From: Ottelia alismoides
Taxonomy: Eukaryota > Streptophyta > Magnoliopsida > Alismatales > Hydrocharitaceae
Direction: 5' to 3'
NCBI GenBank assembly: GCA_037367405.1
Contig: JAZKJV010003137.1
Coordinates: forward strand, 62,001-126,000
DNA: 64,000 bases
A program made the position numbers and the translations under genes. The notes below the pieces were generated by a model, which was not told where the DNA came from, made no database searches, and saw only the letters and a program-made list of their open reading frames with translations. Shown one piece after another: positions 43,542 to 54,131 of the stretch (position 1 is the stretch's first letter; each line of letters starts with the position of its first letter).

Positions 43542-43686
43542 TGGAAATGAAAAGAGTACTTGTTTATTCATCGTAGCCCTAGAGCTCTCTTATATGGGAG
43601 AAAAGCTCTAGGGACAAATTACATAGATAGCCGAAAGAAAAGAAAAATTACAGGATAACACGTAAAGAGATATAAATATCTCGACA
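43542..43686 (-). repeat. 3' LTR of Copia-8 (about 145 bp)
   Basis: TGGAAATGAAAAG to ATCTCGACA, next to CTCCCCCTCAAG. It holds the best inverted repeat of the set: CCCTAGAGC (43577-43585) pairs with GCTCTAGGG (43605-43613) around the TATA box. Confidence 0.8.
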
Positions 43687-43693
43687 CTCCCCC

Positions 43694-45965
43694 TCAAGCT
43701 GGAGCATAGATAACTATCATGCTCAGCTTGAAACAACAACGATGAAACGGTCCTTTTGCAGGAGCTGTGGTGAACATGTCAGCAATTTCATCGCCTGAAG
43801 CAACATGAGAAGTGAATATAAACCCCTTTTGAATCAAATCACGGGTATAGTGGCAGTCAACTTCAATGAGCTTTGTTCTTTCATGAAAGGCAGGATTGTT
43901 TGCTATAAACAACGCAACTTGATTACCACATTGTAGATGCATAAGAAGTGTCACCTCCATAGCTAGTTCAGTCATAATTGACTTAACCCACATCATTTCT
44001 GTGCTCCCTTGGGCCATTGCCCTAAAATCTGATTCTACGCTCGATCTGGCCACAACCGTCTGTTTCTTGCTCTTTGAAGAAACTAAAGAGATGCCTACAA
44101 ACACAGGGAAACCTAAGGTTGGCTTCCTATCCTTGAGACATCTAGCATGGTATGCATCCGCACTTCCTGACATTGTCATGGTTGTGTCTCTCTTGAATGG
44201 AAGTCCTGCAGCTGGAGAAGACTTGAGATACCTCGAGATCATGTTGGCTGCATCCATGTGAGACTGCTTAGGTTGCTCCATAAATTGGCTAACTCTGCTC
44301 ATAGCAAATGATATATCATGCCTGGTGATAGTGACATATAATAGCTTCCCTACAAGCTCTTTGTATTGTCTCTTATCTACCTCTGTAAAGTCATCATCAT
44401 ATAGCCATGCATTGGGATCATTGGAGTAGTAGCAGGTCTACATCATGTCATACTCGTCTCAAATAAGAGGTCAATGACATATTTCCTTTGCGTCATTACC
44501 ATTCTCTGCTGGTTTCTTGCAAATTCTAGACCAAGAAAATACCTCAGCTTACCAAGATCGTTGGTCACGGACTGATGTCTAAGAAAGTCCTTGGTTGCCT
44601 GAATACCTTCATTATCACTGCATGTAACAACAAAATCATCAACAAAAACCAAAATAGCAACAATACCCTTCTTGATCCTCCTAATAAGAAGAGAATGAGA
44701 ATGATCCGCAGTAGATCTGACAAAGCCATGTAGTTCAATCAACTCTGAGAGCTTCTAAAACCAAGCCCTCAGACTCTGCTTAAGTCCATATATGGTCTTA
44801 TGATGTTTACATACCATACTAGACTCACCTTCAACAATAAGCCCTGGTGGTTGTTTCATATACACCTCTTCGTGCAAATCGCCATATAAAAATGCATTCT
44901 TGACATTTAATGCAAAAGGGGTCGGTCCTTTACCACAGCAACAACAACAAGGATAAGTAGTGTAGAGTGACATGCAACAGGAGAGAAGGTGTCTTGATAG
45001 TCCACCCCATAAGTCTGAGTGAACCCACGAGCAACCAACCGTGCCTTGTATCTATCTGTGAAACCGTCTGCATGGTATTTAATAGTAAACACCCATTTAC
45101 TGTCAACAATCGAAGCACCTAGGGGAGCAGAGACGACACTCCAGGTACCACGAGATCGTAAAGCCGTCATCTCCTCTTCCATAGCAAGATGCCAAGGTCC
45201 ATTCTGTAAAGCTTCCTGATAGGATCATGGTATTTGTACCGTTGATAAGGCCACCACAAATCTCTGAAAGTCCCCAGATAATTGCGCTAGAGAGACATAA
45301 GAGGAAAAAGGATGTGTCGTACATGCACACCGCTTCCATCGTAGAGCAATAGGCACATCCAAGTCCGTTGTATCCTCAGAAATAGTGTCATCCTGCACAC
45401 TTAAATCACCAGTGCCATCAGTAGAACTCAAATGCTTAAGACATACCTTGGACGTGCTGGATGTTGGTGGAAGCACATGAGCACGAGGCCGGTTCTGATC
45501 AACCTGAGGAAAGAAAGGCGATTCTGCATGAGGTGGTGGAGGTGGTGGTTGTGGTGGTGGATTAAAAGAGATAGGAGGTGGTGGCATGTAAACCTCTTCT
45601 CCATTCTCTGAAGAATTGAGCTTATCACCAGTAGGAGAGAAATACATGATAGATTCAAAGAAGGTGACATCATCACTAACATAGTATCTTCTCCGAGCAG
45701 GGTCAAAGCAACGATATCCCTTTTGGATCTTGGAATACCCAAAAAAAACACACACTTGACTGCTAAAAGAGAGCTTGTCAAGACCTGGAAACATCTGATG
45801 GACAAAAGCAACACAACCAAACACACGAAGTGTAAGAGAAAAAATATCCTTCTCGGGAAATGCAATCGAGAACGGAATCTTTTCTCCCAGAATAGATGAA
45901 GGCATATGATTCACCAAATAACAATGCAGTGAGAACAGCATCCCCTCAGTACGAGTGAGGAGCAC
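43694..45965 (-). pseudogene. Copia-8 integrase tail, linker, RT and RNase H relic
   Basis: Minus strand: YLVNHMPSSILGEKIPFSIA (first part at about 45930), FFGYSKIQKGYRCFDP (about 45745), SDDVTFFESIMYF, proline-rich linker, MEEEMTALRSRGTWSVVSAP (45182), [15 protein letters not shown] (about 45020), [16 protein letters not shown] (about 44905), RT catalytic FVDD (about 44640), LGKLRYFLGLEFARNQ, RNase H with SKSKKQTVVARSSVESD (about 44075) and [11 protein letters not shown]. Several stops and frameshifts. Confidence 0.87.
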
Positions 45966-46349
45966 AACTCTGAATCATAAGAGTTCTGGTGACATCCAAG
46001 AGAGACGTGCACCCAATCCTCGTCAGCATCACGCGTCGCAGCCCCAACCAAAGGTCGCCCTCCACCAGACACCACCACTCCATCCCCCACCCCCGTGACG
46101 AACCACCCATCGCCAAACAATCGCCAGACCTCCACCAGACCTCAACCTTCCAAAAAAGTTTTTCAAGGCCATCCTGGCCAATCTAAGGAGACTATTCAGG
46201 ACACGATCCCCTACAGCCACATGACAGAACTCGCGGCTCAATCAGGGTTGTTAATCACGCTCAGTTCGAGGATCCATGCTTCATCAACCAGACTCATGGT
46301 CCTGACTTCTTTGTATTAAAGGATTCAGTAGTAAGAGACTTAGTTCCCA

Positions 46350-48328
46350 GTGGGTTTGGTGGTCTCTCGTTTCTCAAGAAAGCTACAGTTCATAAGGTCA
46401 TTCCTTGCTAAGTTTGGGAGGGAGGGAAAGGGCAGGCGAAGGGCTAGGAGGAAGGAGGCCCAGGCCGGGGTGAATCGGCTAGATGGGCTTAATGATGAGA
46501 GAGGTTTGGACCAGGAGGAGTTCGCTGAGATGTTGAACCTTCTAGAAGAGTTGTTGTTGGAGGATCGACAGGAAGAGGTGGAGTGGAGGCAGAGGTCTAG
46601 ACAAAGGTGGTTGAGGGAAGGTGACGTCAATACGAGATTTTTTCATACTATGACCTCAGGAAGGAGGAGAAGGAACTTTTTGCATGAGGTCGAGATCGGG
46701 GGTATAAGGGTGTCAGGGGAGGCACAACTTGGCAGTGCGCTTCAGGAACACTTCATGGGGGTGTCGCGAAGGCAGTGGGAGGACGGGTGGGGGTGGTTGG
46801 GGAGAGGGGTGGAAACTTTATCTGGAGAGCAGGTAGAGGGTTGATGGTTCCTTTCACAGAAGAGGAAATGAAGAGAGCGGTCTGGGGGTTAAATATGGAT
46901 GGTACAGTAGGCCCAGATGGGTTCCCGGTTATGTTCTACCGTGAGTTCTAGGATGTGTTGAAGGGGGAAGTCGTGGAGGTGTTTAACAAGTTCAGGGAAG
47001 GAAACCGAGGCTTCGAGAAGGTCAACATATCTTTGTTGTTCCTCCTTCCCAAGAAGGAGATCCCGGTGAGGATTGAGGACTTTAGGCTAACTGCTTTATC
47101 CAAAGCAATATATCTTATTGTGGCTAAGATCTTGGCGAACAGACTAAAAGCAGTTTTGGACACGGTGGTTCTTCAGGGTCAGTCGGCTTTCACTCCATGA
47201 CATCAGATGATGGATGGCTTGGTGATGGCGTCAGAGATTTGCCTTGAATGGAAGCGATCGAGGAAGAAAGGGGTTATATGGAAAACTGATTATGCCAAAG
47301 CATATGACTGTGTAGATTAGAATTTCTTGTGGGTGTCCCTATGGCGGAGAGGTTTCCCTGAGGTTTGGGTTAGGTGGATGAAGAGGTATGTTACTACCTC
47401 CTCCTACTCGGTCCTGGTGAACGGCAAGCCAGAGGGGGATTTCTTTCAACCCCACCGCAGTGTCCGACAGGGTTGTCTTCTGGCTCTGATGGTTTTTGTA
47501 TTAGTGGTTGACGCTCTGGCGGTTCTTTTCAAGCCTTCAGTGGAAGCAGGTTGGTGTGAGGGCTTTCGTCTGGAGGACATCTCAATCCCCTTGCTCCAAT
47601 ATGCAGATGATACCATTTTGTTCCTAGGATGCTCAGAAAAGCAGAATAGCAACGCGGTTTAGTTGGTGGAAATTTTCAGCAATCTTTCAGGGCTAGTGAT
47701 TAATAAGCACAAGTCAGTGGCTATCACATTTGGGATGGACGACGCAAAATGCGCCAGAGTTGCGACGATGGTGGAATGCACCCAGGGAGACTTATCTATC
47801 TCATACTTGGGGATGTCATTGGTGGCTGGGAAATTAAAGAAGCCTAACTGGGATAGTGTTGTGCAGAGAATGGAGCAGAGGTTGGTCAGGTGGAAAGCGT
47901 TCACACTATCTAGGGGGAAGCTAGTTCTCCTGAAGCATGTTCTCTCAATCATTCCCATCTTCTTCTACTCCACACATCTGATGCCGATGAGGGTAAGAAA
48001 GAAGATCGAGTCTCTGATGAGGAGGTTTTTTTTATCGGACGAAAAGCAACAGAGGTTTGTCTCACATCAGGTGAGCTAGGATGACGTGACGAAAGGGCGT
48101 AGCTATGGAGGCTTAGGGGTACGTGATGTGGATTGCATGAACAAGGCTCTACTGCTAAATGGGTGATCCAGGTACGGGGTTCGTCGTCGTCACTGGTAAC
48201 CAAAACGTGTGAGAAAAGTTTATGGCATTAGGGACGAGTTGGTGGCTGGGAGAGTGTGGTTCGAATCACCGTTATGGGCCAGAATACATGAGGTTTTACC
48301 TTCGCTGGCTCCCAAGCTCCAGCCGAAG
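46350..48328 (+). pseudogene. L1 ORF2 relic: pre-RT and reverse transcriptase
   Basis: Plus strand: RQRWLREGDVNTRFFHTM (about 46600), MDGTVGPDGFPVMFYREF (about 46895), LLFLLPKKEIPVRIEDFR (about 47030), ILANRLKAVLD, QGQSAFTP, DYAKAYDCVD (about 47290), PHRSVRQGCLLALMVF (about 47455), catalytic QYADDTILFLG (about 47600), ISYLGMSLVAGKLKK (about 47800), LSRGKLVLLKHVLSIIPIF (about 47920). Stops at about 46845, 47200, 47320 and 47662. The catalytic Asp pair is intact. The endonuclease domain is missing. Confidence 0.88.
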
Positions 48329-48336
48329 GTAGGGGA

Positions 48337-49043
48337 CAAGGTTCAGGAAAGCGGTATGCATATGCGTTCGGACTGGTCACCGAATACTGATTAAGTAGTA
48401 TGCGGGGGCATATGCAGGGTATATGCGGTTATACGCGGTTTTCTAATTTTTAATTTAAAAATAAACAAATATCTATGAATAACATTACAATATTTAAGTG
48501 GAGTTAAAGAAGATCTAAGAAAAACGGTTGATGTTAAATGGGTGTGTGTATATGCTATTAATTGCCTCATACTTAATTACAAAAAAATATTTACCATAAA
48601 AACTTCACATATTATATGATTCGTAATAACAAAACTTCAATATACATGCATGCACTACATGAGCAAAACCTCAATCGACATATATAAAAAATATTCGACG
48701 ATACATTGCATATACTCGTGAAATCAATAAATGAGAAAAACATAAACATTGCATATACATAATGGTGTAATGCATTGCAATTGTATAGAAATGCATGTCA
48801 TATTCTTACCAATGAATGAAGGAAGAGGAAGAGTTACGGAATTAAGGACCTGAATGAGAATATTGAAAAGTTGGAGCTGTTGGAGCAGTATGCGGGGCAT
48901 ATGCGGGATATACGGGGCATATGCGGGCCGCATATGCGGAGAGGGCGCTTATTGCATTGATTCATGTAATCGGTGCGGTCTGCATGCCGCGCGGGCATAT
49001 GCGGCCGCATATGCGGCCCGTGCAGGCGATTTAGTGAACACTG
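48337..49043. mobile_element. hAT-type MITE with GCATATGC palindromes, copy B
   Basis: 707 bp. Perfect duplication GTAGGGGA (48329-48336 and 49044-49051). Ends CAAGGTTCAGGAAAGCGG and inverse CAGTGTTCACTAAATCGC. It contains a perfect 20-bp palindrome GCATATGCGGCCGCATATGC (48995-49014) and further GGGGCATATGCGGG repeats from 48893. Excising it with one duplication restores the LINE reading KVGDGH. Homologous to copy A at 7952-8622. Confidence 0.9.
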
Positions 49044-49051
49044 GTAGGGGA

Positions 49052-49804
49052 TGGCCACTTGTTCTGATTCGGGCATGATGATTGGACTGGATGGATGAGG
49101 AAGCACTTGATAGAAGATTTCCGAGATTGTTTGCTTTGGCAGCGTCGAAGGAGAGCCTTCTTTGGCAGGTGGCAGGGTTGGGTTTGTGATCGTCGATCTT
49201 TGTGTTAGATCTTTCGAAGCAGCGTTTGGAGGAGTTTGTTAGGTTGCAAGCAGAAATTCCAGCACCGGGAGACTCCGCGCAGTTTGCTGACCATTTTGAG
49301 TGGGAAGATAGGAAATTCTCAACTAAGAAAGCTTATGAGAAATTGAGGAGAGTGGTAGAAGTACAGGATGTAGAGCTTTGTCAGGACATCAAGGTGGTTT
49401 GGGCAGCTAAATTTCGTTGTAGTGTCAAGATTTTTCTTTGGTGTCTGAGAAGAGGTTGTTTGTGCGACAAGACAAGGAGGGGGCAGCTATTTGGCTTGGA
49501 AGACACGCAATGTGACAAGTGTAAGGGGCAGATGAGGACGCGGATCATCTATTCTTCAAGTGCACGACGCAACGCAGATATAGAGGGAGGTTGGTGTTCC
49601 TTGGATGGAGACTGGAGGTGCAGTAGGTTTCTAGAGGTCGGTTTGGCGGTGGGGAACAACTCTACGAATGATTGCTCCAAACCGTTTGCGGTTCTTTTGG
49701 TCATTTGGATAGGACGGAATGATCTAATCTTCAACCAGAGGTTCTACACTGAAAATGTCGTCTCTCATTGTAATGCGTTTTATAATTTTTGGGCTTCACG
49801 GTAA
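49052..49804 (+). pseudogene. L1 ORF2 C-terminal relic
   Basis: Continues the LINE after the MITE: LDRRFPRLFALAASKE-type segment (about 49108), then an open frame of 200 codons ending at 49804 with FEWEDRKFSTKKAYEKLR, the zinc-binding RT-associated motif VWAAKFRCSVKIFLWCLRRG and CDKCKG, and FAVLLVIWIGRNDLIFNQRF. The 3' UTR follows to 49882. Confidence 0.85.
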
Positions 49805-49882
49805 TGTACTTTAATCTTTCTGTAATGAAATTGATTTTACGGTGACTCCCACCTTGGAAGTTCACCCTCTTTTACATCAAAA

Positions 49883-50189
49883 GAATGTATTCATTAAGAA
49901 AGCAATAACAGAATATCCGACCGTTAATGACCTTCTTTCGTGGTTTCATCCCACTCCTTATGGAGTAGGGTTCCACGTAAAATACTGGTATTATTTCATG
50001 TTCTTTGTTTTCAATCTCGGATTACTCTTATGCATTATCGTTATCTACAATAGACACATTTAAATAAAATCAAGACACCTATGAATTGATATTTAGATAG
50101 CATCTGTACATGTAGCATCTTCCTATTCTTTCCTTTTTATCATGCTTTAGATCTATCTTAGAAGATGTTAAAAATGTACTAAGCATTCT
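49883..50189. other. No recognisable gene
   Basis: Contains a 73-codon plus-strand frame with hydrophobic residues (YYFMFFVFNLGLLLCIIVIY at its end) but no family resemblance I can name. Probably chance. Confidence 0.3.
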
Positions 50190-50358
50190 CCCACTATAAT
50201 TAGGGTCAGCTACATGGATACTTGCTCAAATCCATGTTGAAAGATTCGACTATTTTTTATGCTGGTCGTCGACTACCTAACGCAACCCCTGCAATAGTGG
50301 GATTTGAACCCAAGTCTTTTGTGTGGTAGACACATTATACTATCACTAGACCATTAGA
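50190..50358 (-). mobile_element. tRNA-derived SINE, minus strand
   Basis: Minus strand starts near 50358: box-A-like GGTCTAGTGATAG, box-B-like GGGTTCAAATCCCAC (about 50310), GTTGCGTTAGGTAGTCGAC, ATCTTTCAACATGGATTTGA. Same family as 19813-20005. Flanking ATGTTAAAA words on both sides may be the remains of a target duplication, but this is not certain. Confidence 0.75.
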
Positions 50359-50558
50359 GAATGTTAAAATAAAATAAAACATAGCATTCCTCGAATCGGA
50401 TTGCAAGGGCCCTTGAGGCGGTTGATTAAAAAGAGGCAAGATGTAAAAATAATTCAGGCAATTAAGAGGTAACGATATGCAAATAACAATATCAGACCAA
50501 GAAGAGCAACAACAGATTTTTGTAGAACATTATGATAGGAGGATAGAAAATAATCAAT

Positions 50559-50990
50559 CTAAATACGTATAACCATCAACATGGAAAACATCAATGGGGT
50601 CATGGTTTTACATGAGCAAGAATTACTTATCAATAATAGGCGATTGAAGAAGAATAGGAAGAAACCAACATACCAATGCATAATAGATAAGTTCAAGATT
50701 TTTTTAAATAATAGGACACATATCAAGTGCGAGTCGAATGCCATCCGGAGGCTCGGCTCCATGTATCGACCCTTCTCTCTGTATCTCTCTCCAGCTATCT
50801 ATCTCGAAAATGTTGGAACTGCCTTGATCTGAATGGAGCGGGCAAAGGCTTATTTATAGCCAAAAGTGAGGTGACATGCGTACGTTCCATGCAATATAAG
50901 GGAATGACCACATGTACACATACATGCAAGCCTAGGGAGAAGAACACAACTCCCAGGAACGTCCAAAATTTTGCACCATCTCGTCAATTG
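50559..50990 (-). promoter_or_regulatory. Promoter-like segment with possible first exon (minus strand)
   Basis: On the minus strand CTATAAATAAG (TATA box, plus coordinates 50851-50858) lies about 90 bp upstream of an ATG at 50762 in good context (ATACATGGAG). A purine-rich GAGAGAGATACAGAGAG leader lies between them. Upstream are two CATGCA (RY-type) words (50888-50893, 50923-50928) and CACATG. The 67-codon frame starting MEPSLRMAFDSHL is unfamiliar. This may be the start of a host gene or an unrecognised element's promoter. Confidence 0.3.
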
Positions 50991-50999
50991 TAAAGAAAA

Positions 51000-52319
51000 T
51001 ACTTCATCAAGTATTTTAGGAGTTGTCACATATTGCTTCCATTTCTATTTTCAATGAGTATGACGCACACATCTAAGTTGACTGCCATTTGAAGGCAAGG
51101 GAAATTCCTCGTATATATCTATAATTTGTACATCTTTTTGAAAGAGAATGAGTGGAGCAACGAAAATGGTGACCTCACATTAAATATATTAACAAAGCAG
51201 CACTGGCGTGATTTACAACAATCTCAACAAAAAATCACTCCTCTCAAAAGGTAACACCACTGTAAACTTGTAGCTTTTACTTACTAAGGCACTTCCCAAA
51301 AAGTGGCATTCCATTCTCATGTCAAAGTTGAGCATGATTGATGTGTATGCTTAGGATACAAATTGAATTGAATCATTCGAATTCGTTTAAGATTCATTCG
51401 TTAAAATTTCAAAAAAATCATTTCATAAAAAAAAAGTATGTAGATATGACATGTAGATTCGATTCCACAAATTAAATCTGAATTCACCTAAATTTGTTCG
51501 GAAATAATGCAATTCGATTCGGTATGCACGTACTATATACGTACATTTATATATAGATTCAAATACATGCACAAATAAAATGTTCTTGGCTAAAAACTAA
51601 AGATCCTATATTAAAAAATAGAGTAGAAAATATTAACCATAGTATCCCGTAGGAAATAATATATAATTGTGACTATTTTCCCAATAACCGAGCCCACATT
51701 TATTTACCTATTCGTTTATTCATTCCCCACTTTTTCCTTATCTTTTTAATTAGTAAATAAAGAACCATTAATCCTAAGGTAGATGGTGACGATCGAGTTT
51801 CTCCACGACATTTGTTGTGGTTTGTGGCCAAGTATTCCTCCTTTGCATTCTCATTGTGTTAGTTATTCTTGCATAACAACCTGCACTCGTGCAATGACAA
51901 GATGATAATGACAAGATGATATCGATCATCACTTAGAATTATATAAGCTCTTCTCACCATCATGTAATTTGCTCTTTTATATATCGAAAAATTCATGTAA
52001 TTCATGCTTGAAGTATTTTAATATTGATGGTCATCACAATGCATGAAGTGATTATAAAGTTATGTTCTATGTTGCTCCTCCCGTTGCGTCAAATAATAGG
52101 ATTAGTTTGTATTCTTTTTCTGTAGGAGCTTGGGCTTGTCTTGCTTCAACATGCAATGATAATCAGAATGTGCCCAACTTTATGTTAATAGCATGATATC
52201 TATTTATTTAGAACTCAGATAATTATTTTTCATTATATATTCTTTCGTATAGGAAAAGGGGGGAAATTAGATTGCAAAAAGGCAGAAAATCATAAAAAAA
52301 AATACTATTACGCATTATA
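51000..52319. other. AT-rich intergenic-looking sequence
   Basis: No coding or TE signature recognised. There is a short direct repeat of ATGACAAGATGAT near 51894-51920, and several poly-A/T runs. 52320-52328 is the left target duplication of the MULE-like element. Confidence 0.4.
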
Positions 52320-52328
52320 TATTATTAT

Positions 52329-53630
52329 GGGATTTTTACCCGGTAGACCCTATAATCTTTTGCAATTACCGCTACAACCTTCGAAATATCGTAATTCCTC
52401 CCTCACCCCCGTAAACTTGCTCCGTCTTACCCCACGAACCCTACCGTTAAATTGACACATCTAGAGTTAACTTTCTTGAGTTAAAAACGAGTTAATCTAA
52501 CCAATCCATGATCGGACGGCTAGAATCAATCAAGAGAATTCCTCTCTCCTCCAACAGCTTCTCCGCATCGTCTCTTCCATCTCTCCGCCCACACGAGAGC
52601 ACTGACCGAGGATGGAGGAGGTGAACGCGAGCAGGCTTCCACGGGCGAAGGGAAGAGGCTGGCGGTGGGCGGGGTCGTGTTCTGGATTGGGTTTGGGTTC
52701 CACTGGGGGCTGAAGGGGAGGAGGTTGGTGGAGGTTGGGGGCTTCTTCGAACAGAGCTGGGCCGAGAGGGGGGTCTCGCAGGACTGACAGGGAGGAGGCC
52801 TTTCCCGTTGGGGGAGAGCGGGGTCGAGAGGGGGGTCTCGCAGGACTGAGAGGGGGGAGGGGTGACGTTGGGGCGGCCGGGGAGGTGGGGGCTCGCGCAT
52901 CCAGCGAGGGGGGAGGGGTGACGCTGGGGCGACGGGGGAGGGGGGTGCCTCGCGCATCCAGCGAGGGGGGAGGGAGGGGGAGGGGTGACGTGGGGCGGCG
53001 GGGGAAGGGGGGCTCGCGCATCCAGCGAGGGGGGAGGGGTGACGCTGGGGCGACGGGGGAGGGGGGTGCCTAGCGCATCCAGCGAGGGGGGAGGGGTGAC
53101 GCTGGGGCGGCGAGGGAGGGGGGTGCCTCGAGCGCTTCGAGCTGGGCCGAGGGGGGCCTCGTGCGACCGACAGCAGAGGGATGTGCCTCGCGCGCTAGCT
53201 GGGCCGAGGGGAGGGTGGTCTCGCGTGACTGATCAGGGAGGGGGCCTTTCCCGGTCGCTTCGAGCTGGGCGGGTCAGGGGAGGAGCTCCGAGCGAGGCGT
53301 CGCGCGGCCAGGGAGGAGGGGGCTTCAGGTAGGAAGAGGCGGTGGGCGGGGGAGGGGGGCTTCGAGCAGGGGAGGGGACGGACGGGAAGGTGGAGAGGCT
53401 GCCGTGGATGAGGGAGTGGCACTGACAGTAATTTTCATAAATAAAACGGGTATAATGTAAAGGAAGATAACAGAATCTGGTTACTTTTAACGGTGAAATG
53501 GATGGGGGTTAACCACAGGGTTTGTAGGGTAAAGGTTAACAAGTTTACGGGGTCGAGAGAGGAATTACGATGTTTCGAAGGTCGTAGCGATAATTGCAAA
53601 AGATTATAGGGTCTGCCGGGTAAAAATCCC
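52329..53630. mobile_element. MULE-like TIR element, copy 2 (complete, 1302 bp)
   Basis: Termini GGGATTTTTACCCGG and CCGGGTAAAAATCCC begin long inverted repeats (about 85-115 bp: CTATAATCTTTTGCAATTA and CCTTCGAAA(T/C)ATCGTAATT shared). A perfect 9-bp duplication TATTATTAT lies at 52320-52328 and 53631-53639. Long TIRs plus a 9-bp duplication fit Mutator-like elements. The G-rich interior (52590-53420) encodes no transposase and may be captured GC-rich DNA, as in Pack-MULEs. That last point is inference. Confidence 0.87.
52852..53120. repeat. G-rich minisatellite inside MULE-like copy 2
   Basis: About five units sharing GGGGTGACG and GCGCATCCAGCGAGG, as at 486-770. Small indels against copy 1 are concentrated here. 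Confidence 0.75.
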
Positions 53631-53747
53631 TATTATTATTTAGGTGTTTTCCCTAATCTAGAATTTTCTTATTTATTTACATCTATTAACTCAAACTGTA
53701 GTCGATTTTTAAATTTACCGTTGCTAGTGCCAAACACAAGTAAATAA

Positions 53748-53807
53748 GACTTGCCTTAGGTAGCCGACCACCAATGTGTAAAACAATCAGATCTTTCAAC
53801 ATGAATC
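53748..53807 (+). repeat. SINE relic, duplicate of 1381-1440
   Basis: Same TTAGGTAGCCGACC and ATCTTTCAACATGAAT blocks as copy 1. The surrounding 53640-53879 is otherwise featureless AT-rich flank. Confidence 0.45.
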
Positions 53808-53960
53808 TTATTTATCTCTAATCAAAAATATAGCCATAAAATCAAATCTTTAGAATTGTAATGCTCGGTACATAAATAATGTAGAAAACAACTATACGAA
53901 AGTGTAATCGAAGATAAAGAATAAAATACGATAAGAAGCGTGGTGATTTAATATGAAATC

Positions 53961-54105
53961 TGCTGGAGGAAAACAAAGAGATGTTAATTCCTCGTAACCC
54001 TAGGCTCTTTTATATATAGAGAGGCCTATTGGTAAATTACATAGAATAGACAGAACGAAATAAAAATAACAGGAGTGATGCACGGAATGTATAAATATCT
54101 CAACA
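53961..54105 (-). repeat. 3' LTR of Copia-1 copy 2
   Basis: TGCTGGAGG to CTCAACA. The sense stem TAGGC/GCCTA surrounds TCTCTATATATAAAAGA. The polypurine tract CTCCCCCTCAA (plus-strand reading) is at 54106-54116. Confidence 0.94.
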
Positions 54106-54131
54106 CTCCCCCTCAAGATGGAGCATAAATG

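Larger units (their letters stand above)
43542..46003 (-). mobile_element. Copia-8: 3' half of a short-LTR copia element
   Basis: 3' LTR about 43542-43686, polypurine tract, RNase H, RT, linker and integrase C-terminal half. Copia sequence ends near 46003 within the LLDVT-type motif, where the L1 LINE begins. Its 5' half is not found beyond the LINE, so it was truncated and not merely split. Confidence 0.85.
46004..49882 (+). mobile_element. L1-type LINE, plus strand, split by a hAT-type MITE
   Basis: About 3.2 kb without the MITE. The C-rich 5' part (46004-46320) has no clear protein. Then come the ORF2 pre-RT region, RT, the C-terminal domain with a zinc-binding segment, and a 3' UTR ending GGTGACTCCCACC to CATCAAAA (49882), as in the minus-strand LINE at 35605. 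It probably inserted in or truncated Copia-8. No target duplication was found. Confidence 0.82.

Noticed and set aside
46004..46320. L1 ORF1 (RNA-binding protein)
   Set aside because: The C-rich stretch has only short frames and no zinc knuckle or coiled coil. It may be ORF2 linker or unrelated sequence.
49883..50063. Membrane protein gene fragment with a hydrophobic C-terminus
   Set aside because: A single short frame without homology or supporting promoter. AT-rich DNA readily encodes such stretches.
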